Assembly: GCF_038452275.1 (NCBI RefSeq)
Contig: NZ_CP141643.1
Location: forward strand, 124,001-188,000
DNA length: 64,000 nucleotides
Direction: 5' to 3'
Source of the DNA: Corynebacterium sp. BD556
GTDB taxonomy: Bacteria; Actinomycetota; Actinomycetes; Mycobacteriales; Mycobacteriaceae
Both the position numbers and the translations under genes were made by a program. Positions 38,377-51,553 of the stretch are shown one piece after another; position 1 is the stretch's first letter; the number at the start of each line of letters is the position of its first letter. The notes beneath the pieces are model-generated. The model was given only the letters and a program-made list of their open reading frames with translations, made no database searches and was not told the DNA's origin.

Positions 38377-38652
38377 TTTCTCCTTTGTAAAAACGGTTCT
38401 CGCGCAGCGCTTTGGAGATTCGGGTTTAGGTGTTGTGTTTGATCGGGGTGTGGTCTGCAGTGCAGCGCCTGGGGAGTGCCGGGTGTTGTAAACAATGCTG
38501 CTGCTGCTGCTACTGCTGCGTTGTAGCTTGCGTGGGCGCGGTTGTGGCGGGTCGAACCGGTGGTGCTACCCCCGTCGCGAATTAGGAAACACTTCTGTGC
38601 TGTAATTTTGTGCAGTGGTGGGGGTAAGGGTTGGATAACTTAAGAAAACCCC
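38377..38652. other. Intergenic region before the siderophore operon
   Basis: No gene is supported. A short GCTGCTGCTGCTGCTACTGC run lies near 38503. The 3' part leads into the iron box and should hold the promoter of the siderophore-transport operon. Confidence 0.5.
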
Positions 38653-38671
38653 TTAGGTTAGGCGAGGCAAC
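38653..38671 (+). promoter_or_regulatory. Putative DtxR iron box
   Basis: TTAGGTTAGGCGAGGCAAC matches the 19-bp DtxR consensus (TTAGGTTAGGCTAACCTAA) perfectly in its first 11 bases and in about 14 of 19 overall. It lies 30 bp upstream of the binding-protein gene, with a ribosome site AGAAGGAG in between. Iron-dependent repression by DtxR is therefore likely. Confidence 0.75.
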
Positions 38672-38701
38672 CCTATTTACTTTCACAGAAGGAGTGCGTT
38701 T

Positions 38702-39730
38702 ATGTCACGCTTAACCCCCAAAGCGGCAGTTGTCGCCCTCGCCGCAGTTGCTTCCCTCGGGCTTGCTTCCTGCTCCAATGCGGCACAGGACGCGCCGGAG
38801 GGCTCGTCGTCCTCCGCCGCCTCTGCAGCTAGTTCTGCGGCTGGGTCCGAGTCCAGCACTGTGACCGTCACGGACAACACCGGAACCAAGGAGGTTCCGA
38901 GCCCGCCGAAGCGGGTTGTTGCTTTGGACAACCGCTCCTTCGAAATCCTCGCCCAATGGGGCATCAAGCCCGTCGCGGCCGCCCGCACGCTCGTTCCGGT
39001 CACCATTCCGGAAATCGGAGATGACGAGAGCATCGACGACATCGGAAACCACCGCGAGCCTAACCTGGAAAAGATCGTCGCCGCTGACCCGGATGTGGTC
39101 GTTTCCGGCCAGCGCTTCCAACGCTATGACGAGGAAATTCAAAAGCTGGTTCCGAACGCGGTCGTGCTCGACTTTGAACCGCGTGACGGCGAGAGCCTCG
39201 ATGAGGAGCTCGTCCGCCTGACCACCAACCTCGGAGAGGTCTTTGGCAAACAGGACGAAGCGAAAAAGCTTGTCGACGACTTCAACGCCGCCCTCAAGCG
39301 TGCCAAGGATGCCTATAACCCAGAGCAAACCGTGATGGGGCTCAACGTCTCCGGCGGCGAGATCGGCTACGTTGCCCCCAGCGTTGGCCGTGTCTGGGGC
39401 CCGGTCTTTGACATCGTTGGCTTCACCCCGGCGCTGGAGGTGGACAACGCCTCGGGCGACCACCAGGGCGACGACATTTCCGTTGAGTCCATCGCTCAGG
39501 CTAATCCGGACTGGATCGTTGTCCTCGACCGCGACGCGGGTATTCGCAGCCAGAGTGACTCCCCGGCAGCAAAGGCTGTCATCGCCGATTCGGCTCCGCT
39601 GAAAAATGTCACCGCTGTGATGCAAGATCGGGTCTACATCGCTCCAAACGACACCTACACCAACGAGTCGATCATTACCTACACCGAAATCCTCAACGAG
39701 CTCGCTGACATCTTCGAGGCAGCGAAGTAA
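38702..39730 (+). CDS. Siderophore-binding lipoprotein of an iron ABC transporter
   Basis: A 342-aa substrate-binding protein. A lipoprotein signal (AAVASLGLASCSN, lipobox LASC at about residues 20-23) is followed by a Ser/Ala-rich linker and a two-lobe FecB/FepB-like fold (PPKRVVALDNRSFEILAQWGIKPVA; DIGNHREPNLEKIVAADPDVVVSG). It captures a ferric siderophore outside the membrane. It is first in the operon with two permeases and an ATPase and has an iron box upstream. The particular siderophore is unknown. Confidence 0.92.
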   Translation: MSRLTPKAAVVALAAVASLGLASCSNAAQDAPEGSSSSAASAASSAAGSESSTVTVTDNTGTKEVPSPPKRVVALDNRSFEILAQWGIKPVAAARTLVPVTIPEIGDDESIDDIGNHREPNLEKIVAADPDVVVSGQRFQRYDEEIQKLVPNAVVLDFEPRDGESLDEELVRLTTNLGEVFGKQDEAKKLVDDFNAALKRAKDAYNPEQTVMGLNVSGGEIGYVAPSVGRVWGPVFDIVGFTPALEVDNASGDHQGDDISVESIAQANPDWIVVLDRDAGIRSQSDSPAAKAVIADSAPLKNVTAVMQDRVYIAPNDTYTNESIITYTEILNELADIFEAAK

Positions 39731-39813
39731 CCGCTGAGCTGGATTTAGAAACAAAGGTGTAGTGTAATTCTCCGGACCGATGTTGCTCGGAGATGAGGAA
39801 GGAGCCAGTTGGC

Positions 39814-40785
39814 GTGAACGAAACAGCCGTCAACAATGGCTCCTCCACCGACTGGAAGTTAATCGCAGCGGCCGGAGTAGTCCTCGCCCTTCTCGTTCTT
39901 TCCCTGCTTGTCGGCCAGTACGACATTTGGAGAAATATCGACGGCTTCCACATGTTTCGCCAAACCCGCATGCCGCGCACGCTCGCGCTTGTGCTGGCGG
40001 GCGCGGCGATGGCGATGAGCGGGTTGATCATGCAGATGCTCACGCAGAACCGTTTTGTCGAGCCAACCACCACAGGCACAACCGAATGGGCCGGTCTTGG
40101 CCTGCTAACCACCTTCGTTTTCTTCCCCGAGGCGACGATCCTGCTGCGCATGGTCGTCGCCGTGATCTTCGCCTTCGTGGGAACCGCAGTCTTTTTTCTC
40201 TTCCTGCGTCGCGTCAAGCTGCGCTCCAGCCTGATCGTGCCGATCGTAGGTATCATGCTTGGGGCCGTGGTCAGCTCGGTGTCCACATTCTTCGCCTTGC
40301 AGACGAACCTGCTGCAATCGCTGGGCGTGTGGTTTGCCGGGTCTTTTACCAGCGTGATCGCCGGCCAGTATGAAGTCCTCTGGGTTGTGCTCGTGGTGGT
40401 CATCGCCGTGTTCTACTACGCCGATAAACTCACCGTCGCCGGTTTGGGCGAAGATATTGCCACGAATGTGGGGATTAATTACAACAGGATCGTGCTCGTT
40501 GGTACCGGGCTTGTGGCAGTCGCCGCCGGCGTGGTGACCGTCGTGGTGGGCCACCTGCCGTTTCTGGGTCTTATCGTGCCCAACCTCGTGAGCATGCTGC
40601 GTGGCGACGATATCCGCTCCAACCTCCCATGGGTATGTGTGTTGGGCATCGGCACCGTTACCGTATGCGACCTTCTTGGCCGCACGATCATCGCGCCTTT
40701 TGAAATGCCGGTTTCAGTCATCCTGGGGATCGTCGGCGCCTTCGTCTTTATCCTGTTGATTGTGAGGCAAACGCGCCGTGGCTGA
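39814..40785 (+). CDS. FecCD-type iron-siderophore permease 1
   Basis: A membrane permease of 323 aa with about 9-10 spans. The FecCD signature is visible in RMPRTLALVLAGAAMAMSGLIMQMLTQNRFVEP and in VVGHLPFLGLIVPNLVSMLRG, the loop that contacts the ATPase. GTG 39814 has AAGGAG 9 bases upstream; ATG 39793 would add 7 residues but would start inside that site. Its stop overlaps the second permease gene by 8 bp. Confidence 0.92.
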   Translation: MNETAVNNGSSTDWKLIAAAGVVLALLVLSLLVGQYDIWRNIDGFHMFRQTRMPRTLALVLAGAAMAMSGLIMQMLTQNRFVEPTTTGTTEWAGLGLLTTFVFFPEATILLRMVVAVIFAFVGTAVFFLFLRRVKLRSSLIVPIVGIMLGAVVSSVSTFFALQTNLLQSLGVWFAGSFTSVIAGQYEVLWVVLVVVIAVFYYADKLTVAGLGEDIATNVGINYNRIVLVGTGLVAVAAGVVTVVVGHLPFLGLIVPNLVSMLRGDDIRSNLPWVCVLGIGTVTVCDLLGRTIIAPFEMPVSVILGIVGAFVFILLIVRQTRRG

Positions 40786-41800
40786 AACATTGCACATCTC
40801 CAGGAATGTCGGCGCCTTCCAGACGTCGACAAGCAAAAAGCGCTACTGGATCATCTTTAGCGCCCTCGTCGCGGCCTCCATCTTCTTCATCGCGGGACTT
40901 TTGTCCTACGGCAACCCCGTAGAATTCGGCACGAAGGGCTACTGGCTTATCGCGCAACGCCGCCTGAACTCGGTGATCGCCATGTTGATCGTCGCTATGT
41001 GCCAGGCAGTGGCGACGGTGGCCTTCCAGACCGTGACGAACAACCGAATCTTGACGCCTTCGATCATGGGTTTTGAATCGCTCTACATCGCGATTCACAC
41101 TTCGACCGTGTACTTCCTTGGGGCCGCTGGCCTCAACAACGCCCGCACTACAACCATGTTCATCGGGCAACTCGCGTTAATGATCGCGCTGTCACTTGTG
41201 CTGTACTCGTGGCTAATCGCAGATTCGGCCTCCAATATGCACGCGATGCTGCTGGTCGGCATCGTCATCGGCGGGGGACTGGGCAGCTTGTCGACGTTCA
41301 TGCAACGCATGCTCACCCCCAGCGAATTCGATGTGCTCACAGCGCGCCTCTTCGGTTCCGTCAACAACGCCAGCCCGGAGTTTTATCCCATCGCCATCCC
41401 ACTGGTTGTCGCCGCGGTGGCGCTCATGTACCTCAACTCGAAGAAGCTGAACATCTTGGCATTGGGGCGCGATGTCTCCATCAACCTTGGAGTGAGCCAC
41501 CGCGGCAACGCGATCTACACGCTGGTTCTGGTGTCGGTGCTGATGGCAGTTTCGACGGCTCTGGTCGGCCCCATGACCTTCCTCGGGTTCCTCGTCGCCA
41601 CACTCGCGTACCTTGTCACCGACACTTACGACCACCGCTACATTCTTCCGCTGGCCTTCCTCATCGGATTTGTGGTCTTAGCGGGCGCCTACTTCATCAT
41701 GAACCACATCTTCTACGCACAAGGTGTGGTCTCCATCATCATCGAGCTCGTGGGAGGCATCACCTTCCTGGTAGTCATCCTCAGAAAGGGACGGCTGTGA
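40778..41800 (+). CDS. FecCD-type iron-siderophore permease 2
   Basis: A 340-aa permease, partner of the first; the two form the heterodimeric channel. Family regions are RRLNSVIAMLIVAMCQAVATVAFQTVTNNRILTPSIMGFE and GPMTFLGFLVATLAYLVTD. GTG 40778 overlaps the preceding gene. The end overlaps the ATPase start (GTGA). Confidence 0.92.
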   Translation: MAETLHISRNVGAFQTSTSKKRYWIIFSALVAASIFFIAGLLSYGNPVEFGTKGYWLIAQRRLNSVIAMLIVAMCQAVATVAFQTVTNNRILTPSIMGFESLYIAIHTSTVYFLGAAGLNNARTTTMFIGQLALMIALSLVLYSWLIADSASNMHAMLLVGIVIGGGLGSLSTFMQRMLTPSEFDVLTARLFGSVNNASPEFYPIAIPLVVAAVALMYLNSKKLNILALGRDVSINLGVSHRGNAIYTLVLVSVLMAVSTALVGPMTFLGFLVATLAYLVTDTYDHRYILPLAFLIGFVVLAGAYFIMNHIFYAQGVVSIIIELVGGITFLVVILRKGRL

Positions 41801-42552
41801 TTACGCTTAGCGACGTCCGCAAGGACTACGGCGACGACGTCGCCATCGGCCCAGTCAATATACAAATCCCCTCCGGCGGCATCACCGCCCTCGTGGGACC
41901 CAACGGTGCCGGCAAGTCCACGCTTTTGACGATCATTGGGCGGCTGCTCGCCGTCGACTCGGGCACAGTAGAGGTCGCCCAGATGGATGTCACCTCCAGC
42001 AAATCGAAGGACTTGGCGAAAGTCATATCGATTCTGCGCCAGGAAAACCACTTCATCACCAGGCTGACTGTCAGGCAGCTCGTCGGCTTCGGGCGCTTCC
42101 CGTACAGCCAGGGCAGACTGACAGCCAAAGACGAAGAAATTATCTCGAAGTACATCGATTTCCTTGGCTTAGAGGACCTGGAAAACCGCTACCTCGACCA
42201 GCTCTCCGGCGGGCAGCGCCAGCGCGCCTACGTGGCGATGGTGCTGTGCCAAGAAACGGACTACGTGCTGCTCGATGAACCCCTCAACAACCTCGACATC
42301 GCGCACTCCGTGGACATGATGCGCCATCTTTACGACGCCGCCCACGACCTCGGCCGCACAATAATCATCGTGCTGCACGACATCAACTACGCCGCGCGCT
42401 ACGCGGACTACATCTGCGCCGTCAAAGACGGTCAAATCGAGGCCTTCGGCACCCCAGCCGAAATCATGCAAAACAAGCTTCTCAGCGACATCTTCAACAC
42501 AGAAGTGCAGGTCATCGAGGGCCCTCATGGCCTACTCGCCGCATACCATTAG
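41797..42552 (+). CDS. Iron-siderophore ABC transporter ATPase
   Basis: A 251-aa FepC-type ATPase. Walker A is GPNGAGKST, the signature LSGGQRQRAYVAMVL, Walker B YVLLDEPLNNLD and the switch His is in IIIVLHDINYAARYAD. GTG 41797 overlaps the permease stop and follows AGAAAGGG; the frame extends upstream to 41209 but that part overlaps permease 2 and is not used. It completes the four-gene uptake operon. Confidence 0.94.
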   Translation: MITLSDVRKDYGDDVAIGPVNIQIPSGGITALVGPNGAGKSTLLTIIGRLLAVDSGTVEVAQMDVTSSKSKDLAKVISILRQENHFITRLTVRQLVGFGRFPYSQGRLTAKDEEIISKYIDFLGLEDLENRYLDQLSGGQRQRAYVAMVLCQETDYVLLDEPLNNLDIAHSVDMMRHLYDAAHDLGRTIIIVLHDINYAARYADYICAVKDGQIEAFGTPAEIMQNKLLSDIFNTEVQVIEGPHGLLAAYH

Positions 42553-43130
42553 TGAACTGCGTGTTTGCTTTGTTGTGTGGGGGTGGTTAATGTGTTGTTT
42601 CGCCGCTGCGGCGTTGTTGTGGTGGTGTGAAGTTCATAGTGGTGCGGGAGTTTGGTCTGGTTTGGCTGGATTTTGACTTTTGTTTACTGTTTGTGTAACT
42701 TCGTTATTCGCTGCTTCTGCGGCTCTGGTGTGTAGCTGGGGTTTTGTGGGGGTGTGCGTGTGTTGTTTGAGAACTCGATAGTGTGCCAATTCAAGCATTT
42801 TTTGTTTGTGTTCATGGTTGTGTTTGTTTGGTTGTGTGCCGTGTGTGCCTGGCTGCTCTTTGTGGGTGGTGGGGGTGCGTGCCGGTGGGTGGTGTCTGAA
42901 CCAATGATTGGATGCTGCTTCACGTGACGTTTTTGCGTGGTGCATGGTGGATGAATGTTTCGCTGTGAACTATTTTTTGCCAATCTCCTGTTGTGCCCCG
43001 TCGGGTGTGGGGGTTGGTTGCAGTAATTTTTGGATTGCCAGTTCATCGCATGTTGTGTGTGGTGGTTGGTTTGTTTTTTGTTGGGTTTTGGGCTTTTCAC
43101 GGCCTGTTTCGCTTTTGTGTTGAAACTTTT
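42553..43130 (+). other. rrn promoter and leader region
   Basis: About 580 bp without a gene, strongly rich in G and T on the plus strand. It contains a promoter-like pair at 42673-42701 and the leader motif TTGTTTGAGAACTCGATAGTG near 42760. A related motif recurs in the 16S-23S spacer. Both are of the kind involved in antitermination and RNase III processing of actinobacterial rrn transcripts. Confidence 0.6.
42673..42701 (+). promoter_or_regulatory. Candidate rrn promoter
   Basis: TTGACT (42673-42678) and TAACTT (42696-42701) are separated by 17 bp, about 430 bp before mature 16S. The -10 is not ideal, and other promoters may exist in the leader. Confidence 0.45.
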
Positions 43131-48124
<4,994 letters not shown>

Positions 48125-48152
48125 CCGAAGAAGAGTTCTGTATGCACCAAAC

Positions 48153-48179
48153 GCGTCCACTATGCAGTATCTGACACAC
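48153..48179 (+). repeat. Downstream half of the 23S processing stem
   Basis: GCGTCCACTATGCAGTATC and the following TGACACAC are nearly the reverse complement of 44942-44967. Pairing across 23S would create the long duplex cut by RNase III. Confidence 0.75.
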
Positions 48180-48256
48180 CACGTCTGCTACATAAGCCAC
48201 AATAAATCAATTAAGGTCCACTGCCCGACAAAGGCACGGACACATCCCCAAAATGT

Positions 48257-48375
48257 GTCGGTGGTTGATGGCGGCGGGGAAACGCCCGGACACCATTCCG
48301 AACCCGGAAGCTAAGCCCGCCCGCGCTGATGGTACTGCATCCGGAAGGATGTGGGAGAGTAAGTTACCGCCGACC
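48257..48375 (+). rRNA. rrf: 5S ribosomal RNA
   Basis: The ends GTCGGTGGTTGATGGCGGCG and TAAGTTACCGCCGAC pair. The internal CGCCCGGACACCATTCCGAA and CCGGAAGCTAAGCCC blocks are the conserved loop regions of 5S rRNA. Confidence 0.95.
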
Positions 48376-48394
48376 CAACAACTTCACAACACCC

Positions 48395-48424
48395 CAACCC
48401 CCCTTCACACCAAAAGGGGGGTTG
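48395..48424 (+). terminator. Terminator of the rrn operon
   Basis: CAACCCCCC - TTCACACCAAAA - GGGGGGTTG, then AGGCATTTTAA, 20 bp after 5S. Confidence 0.85.
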
Positions 48425-48747
48425 AGGCATTTTAAGGCATGACTTTTTAGGCAACCGCAATGAGCAAAAACCAATCGTTTGCACAGAGCAGGAGGGACTT
48501 GCACAGTCCGTGTTTTCGGGTTGGCAGCAGCCCGCTTGGTTGACAGCGATCTCTCTTTGTTGTTTGCTTCTTGCTGCTGCTGAGACCTCAAGCATTTGTG
48601 ATGATCCAAGGTTTATGCCGGAGTGTTTCTTGCGCCTTGGCTTGTAGTGCCCTCAGGAGCAGGTACAACCTCGTCGTTGTTGACTGAAAACCACAAAACG
48701 CCCGCAAAATGTCAGAGACACATTGCGGGCGTGTGGGCCTGTGTTGA
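48425..48747. other. Gap between the rrn operon and the YhgE gene
   Basis: No gene is supported. A direct or palindromic signal around ACCACAAAACGCCCGCAAAATG / CATTGCGGGCGTGTGG (about 48690-48738) forms an inverted repeat with core CGCCCGCAA and TTGCGGGCG. It could be the terminator of the minus-strand YhgE/Pip gene. Confidence 0.5.
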
Positions 48748-50820
48748 TTAGTAGGTGATAGAGGTGAAAGGTTCCTCACCCAGGCGCATCTCGCGGCCTT
48801 CGCGGCGGTCTTCTTCGATCTCGTTAGCGGCGCCGGCGCGGCGCGCGTTGTAGATCATCGAGCTGCCGACCAATGCGACAACCGTGAAGATCGTAAGAAC
48901 AAGCAGTCCGACCCAGAAGGTGCCGTCGTATAGACCATCCGTTGCCCTCATGAAGATGTCGCGGGCGTAGCTCATGGGGTGAATGGCGTGGAAGAACTGT
49001 AGCGGGCCGGGGATGGTGGGCAGCGGCCACACACCACCGAAGACGAACAGCCCGAGGGCGAAGAAGCCGACGGAGAACAGCCCGCCGACAAGCCGGCCGA
49101 ACATGACGCGGAAGAATTGGAACAATGCCGCGCCGTTGGCAGCAATGGACGCGACGACGACGGCCATGGCGAACCAGTTGTCGGGCCTCCAACCGGTGAT
49201 CACCGAAATGGCGGTAAAGACGCCCATGATGCCAAGGTTGATCAGGAACATCAGACCGAAGGCGCGCAGAATCGGGCCCATCGGGGTGCGGCTGTCTGCG
49301 CGCCGACCCACAACGTGGGGCAGCAGTGCGGAAAGCACCGACATGATCAGGTAGCCAAAGATCAGCATGACGATGAGCGAGAAACCGCTTTCGATGGTCT
49401 TGACGGTGGGGTTGGAGGCATCAACAAGGCCCTGCGTTGGGTGCATGTTGGTTTCGTTGAAGATGATCGGCACAGCCATCTGGCGAGCGGAGTCGGATAC
49501 CTTCGTCACCACCGGCGCGTTCTTCGCGCCTTCCTCCAACTTCTCGGTCAGCTCTCCGGAACCGTCTTTAAGCTTGCCGACGCCTTCCGCAAGCTGCCCG
49601 CCACCGCTGCGCAGCTGGGTAGTTCCGTCCTTCAAACGCACCGTGCCGTCTTTGAGCTGAACGGTGCCGTTGACAAGGCGGTCGGTGCCGCTGCGCAGCT
49701 CCGTGGAGCCGTTAGCGAGCTGCTGGGAGCCGTCGACAAGCCTGTTGACGCCGTTGAGATAAGGCGCATTCGGGTCGTTGAGGTTGTAGCTCATCTCTCG
49801 TGTACCGGCGCGCAGGCGGTTGAGTTGGGAAACCATGTTTTCTGGGTTGCCCGGATCCAACCTGGATATTGAAGCGTTAAGTCTGTCCGCCTCAGCGGTC
49901 ATACCAATGGAGTGCAAAGTGTCTACAACCGGGCGGACCTGGCCCACCACGCCCTGGACCTGCTCCAGCAGCGGAATCAGGGTGCCGGTGAGTTGCTGCA
50001 CGCCGCCGTCGATCTGTGCCGCGCCGTCACCAAGTTGGCGTGTGCCATCCTTCAAGGTGGACAGGCCGTTGCTCAGTTCGCGGGCGCCGCTTTCCAGGCG
50101 CTTCGCGCCGTCGTTGAGCTGGACTGCGCCCGATCCAAGTTCGGTCACGCCAGCGTCGAGGCGGGCGGCGCCGTCGTCGAGCTGGCCGATGCCGTTGACG
50201 GCACGGCCGGTGCCGTCTTGCAGTCGGAGGAGACCGTCGTCGATCTTCTTCGAGCCGTCCGCGGCTCTCCTGATGCCGTCGCCGAGCTGGTTCATGCCCG
50301 TCAGGGTTTCGGTGGCATAAGTTTCGGAGATGGTGTGAGAGATCTCCGCTTGCAGCTGCGGGATCAGGCCCGCGGTGAGCACTGCACCGTTGGTGCCTCC
50401 GTAGTCGTTGTAGTCAACCTGGATCTGAGATTGCTGCGGATTCTCCGAGATCAACGAGACGGTATCGGCTGAAAAGTCTTCCGGAATGGTGACCACAAAC
50501 AGGTAGTCGCCGCGGGTCAAACCCAACCGCGCTTCTTCAGCGTTTGTCTCGTGAAAGTTCAGGTAATCGGTGTCAAGCAAACCCTTGACAATTTCATCGC
50601 CCACAACACGGAACTCGCCTTTGGATTCGGCGCCCTTGTCTTCGTTGACGATAGCTAGCGGAACATTGGGGAGGGATTTGCTCGGGTCCCACATTGCCCA
50701 CATGTATGTGGCGGAAATGAGCAAGGGGACGACGAGGGTGAGGACGATGAGGGTTCGGGCTAGGCGACTGACCGGTCGCCAATCGAGGACCTTGGATAAT
50801 CCAAAGCGCGTGGAGGCCAT
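48748..50820 (-). CDS. YhgE/Pip-family membrane protein
   Basis: A 690-aa protein with one N-terminal span (about residues 24-45), a long extracytoplasmic region and six C-terminal spans resembling ABC-2 permeases. The outer region (about 195-420) is a run of heptad-like repeats of the type DGAxxLxxGxxxL (for example GQLDDGAARLDAGVTELGSG), diagnostic of YhgE/Pip proteins. The family includes the Lactococcus phage infection protein and the type VII-linked EsaA-like proteins. The role here is unknown; possible ones are export or surface assembly. Confidence 0.9.
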   Translation of the reverse strand: MASTRFGLSKVLDWRPVSRLARTLIVLTLVVPLLISATYMWAMWDPSKSLPNVPLAIVNEDKGAESKGEFRVVGDEIVKGLLDTDYLNFHETNAEEARLGLTRGDYLFVVTIPEDFSADTVSLISENPQQSQIQVDYNDYGGTNGAVLTAGLIPQLQAEISHTISETYATETLTGMNQLGDGIRRAADGSKKIDDGLLRLQDGTGRAVNGIGQLDDGAARLDAGVTELGSGAVQLNDGAKRLESGARELSNGLSTLKDGTRQLGDGAAQIDGGVQQLTGTLIPLLEQVQGVVGQVRPVVDTLHSIGMTAEADRLNASISRLDPGNPENMVSQLNRLRAGTREMSYNLNDPNAPYLNGVNRLVDGSQQLANGSTELRSGTDRLVNGTVQLKDGTVRLKDGTTQLRSGGGQLAEGVGKLKDGSGELTEKLEEGAKNAPVVTKVSDSARQMAVPIIFNETNMHPTQGLVDASNPTVKTIESGFSLIVMLIFGYLIMSVLSALLPHVVGRRADSRTPMGPILRAFGLMFLINLGIMGVFTAISVITGWRPDNWFAMAVVVASIAANGAALFQFFRVMFGRLVGGLFSVGFFALGLFVFGGVWPLPTIPGPLQFFHAIHPMSYARDIFMRATDGLYDGTFWVGLLVLTIFTVVALVGSSMIYNARRAGAANEIEEDRREGREMRLGEEPFTSITY

Positions 50821-50873
50821 GTAGTTTCCTTTCGCTTTTTGCTTAGGAAACTAAAGTAATCTAATCCGTAGTG

Positions 50874-51542
50874 TTAGGAAAGCAATTCTCCAACAAAAAT
50901 AAGAGTGTTTTTTGCGTCCCGTACATCTTTGAGTGCCTGAGCGGCCTTTTCCAGCACTTCCCACTGGTTGCGGGGGATGGATTTGCGGGCAGTGGAAACG
51001 ACGGAATAGTCGGGGGTGCCCCAAGCAATCGGCATGGGGGTGATGGTTTGCCACTGGTCTTTGCTGTGCACGCTGCGTTGCCCGCCGATCGCGACAACAG
51101 GCACATGAGCACCCTCGTGGGCATCCTCTTGAGGAAGGAAGCGGATGTTGCGCGCTGTCACCGCCCACCTCGGAGGAAGCGCCGGATCGACGTTGGTGTT
51201 GACGAGGGCCAAAAGGACGTAGTCGGTGCCGTTGCGCTTGGCCACGACGGCGGGAGCGATCGGGTGGGTGTCGTAGAGTTTTTGTGCCGAGCCGACAGAT
51301 TTCGGGATAAGAATGCCGACGATGAGCATGGTCACACCGAAAAGCACCAGACCAAGAGAGCCGAGTAAACGCCAAGGGGAGTCAGGTGCAACCTGCAACC
51401 AGATGATCACGCCTGCGATCAACGAAATGATAAACAGGCTGATCCCGGACAGCTTCAAACTTCGGGTATCGCGCAGCATTTCGTTGTGTTCCTTGGCGTA
51501 TTGTTCATCAACCTCAAAGCGGAACACCTTCATATTGCTCAT
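50874..51542 (-). CDS. Conserved membrane protein, DUF3239-like
   Basis: A 222-aa protein with two adjacent hydrophobic segments (ISLFIISLIAGVIIWL and LLGSLGLVLFGVTMLIVGIL, about residues 34-80) and a C-terminal cytosolic domain containing AVVAKRNGTDYVLLALVNTNVDP. I believe it is the corynebacterial DUF3239 family; function is unknown. It starts 11 bp after the XPB helicase stop, so it is probably in that transcript. Confidence 0.75.
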   Translation of the reverse strand: MSNMKVFRFEVDEQYAKEHNEMLRDTRSLKLSGISLFIISLIAGVIIWLQVAPDSPWRLLGSLGLVLFGVTMLIVGILIPKSVGSAQKLYDTHPIAPAVVAKRNGTDYVLLALVNTNVDPALPPRWAVTARNIRFLPQEDAHEGAHVPVVAIGGQRSVHSKDQWQTITPMPIAWGTPDYSVVSTARKSIPRNQWEVLEKAAQALKDVRDAKNTLIFVGELLS

Positions 51543-51553
51543 ACGTACTAATC

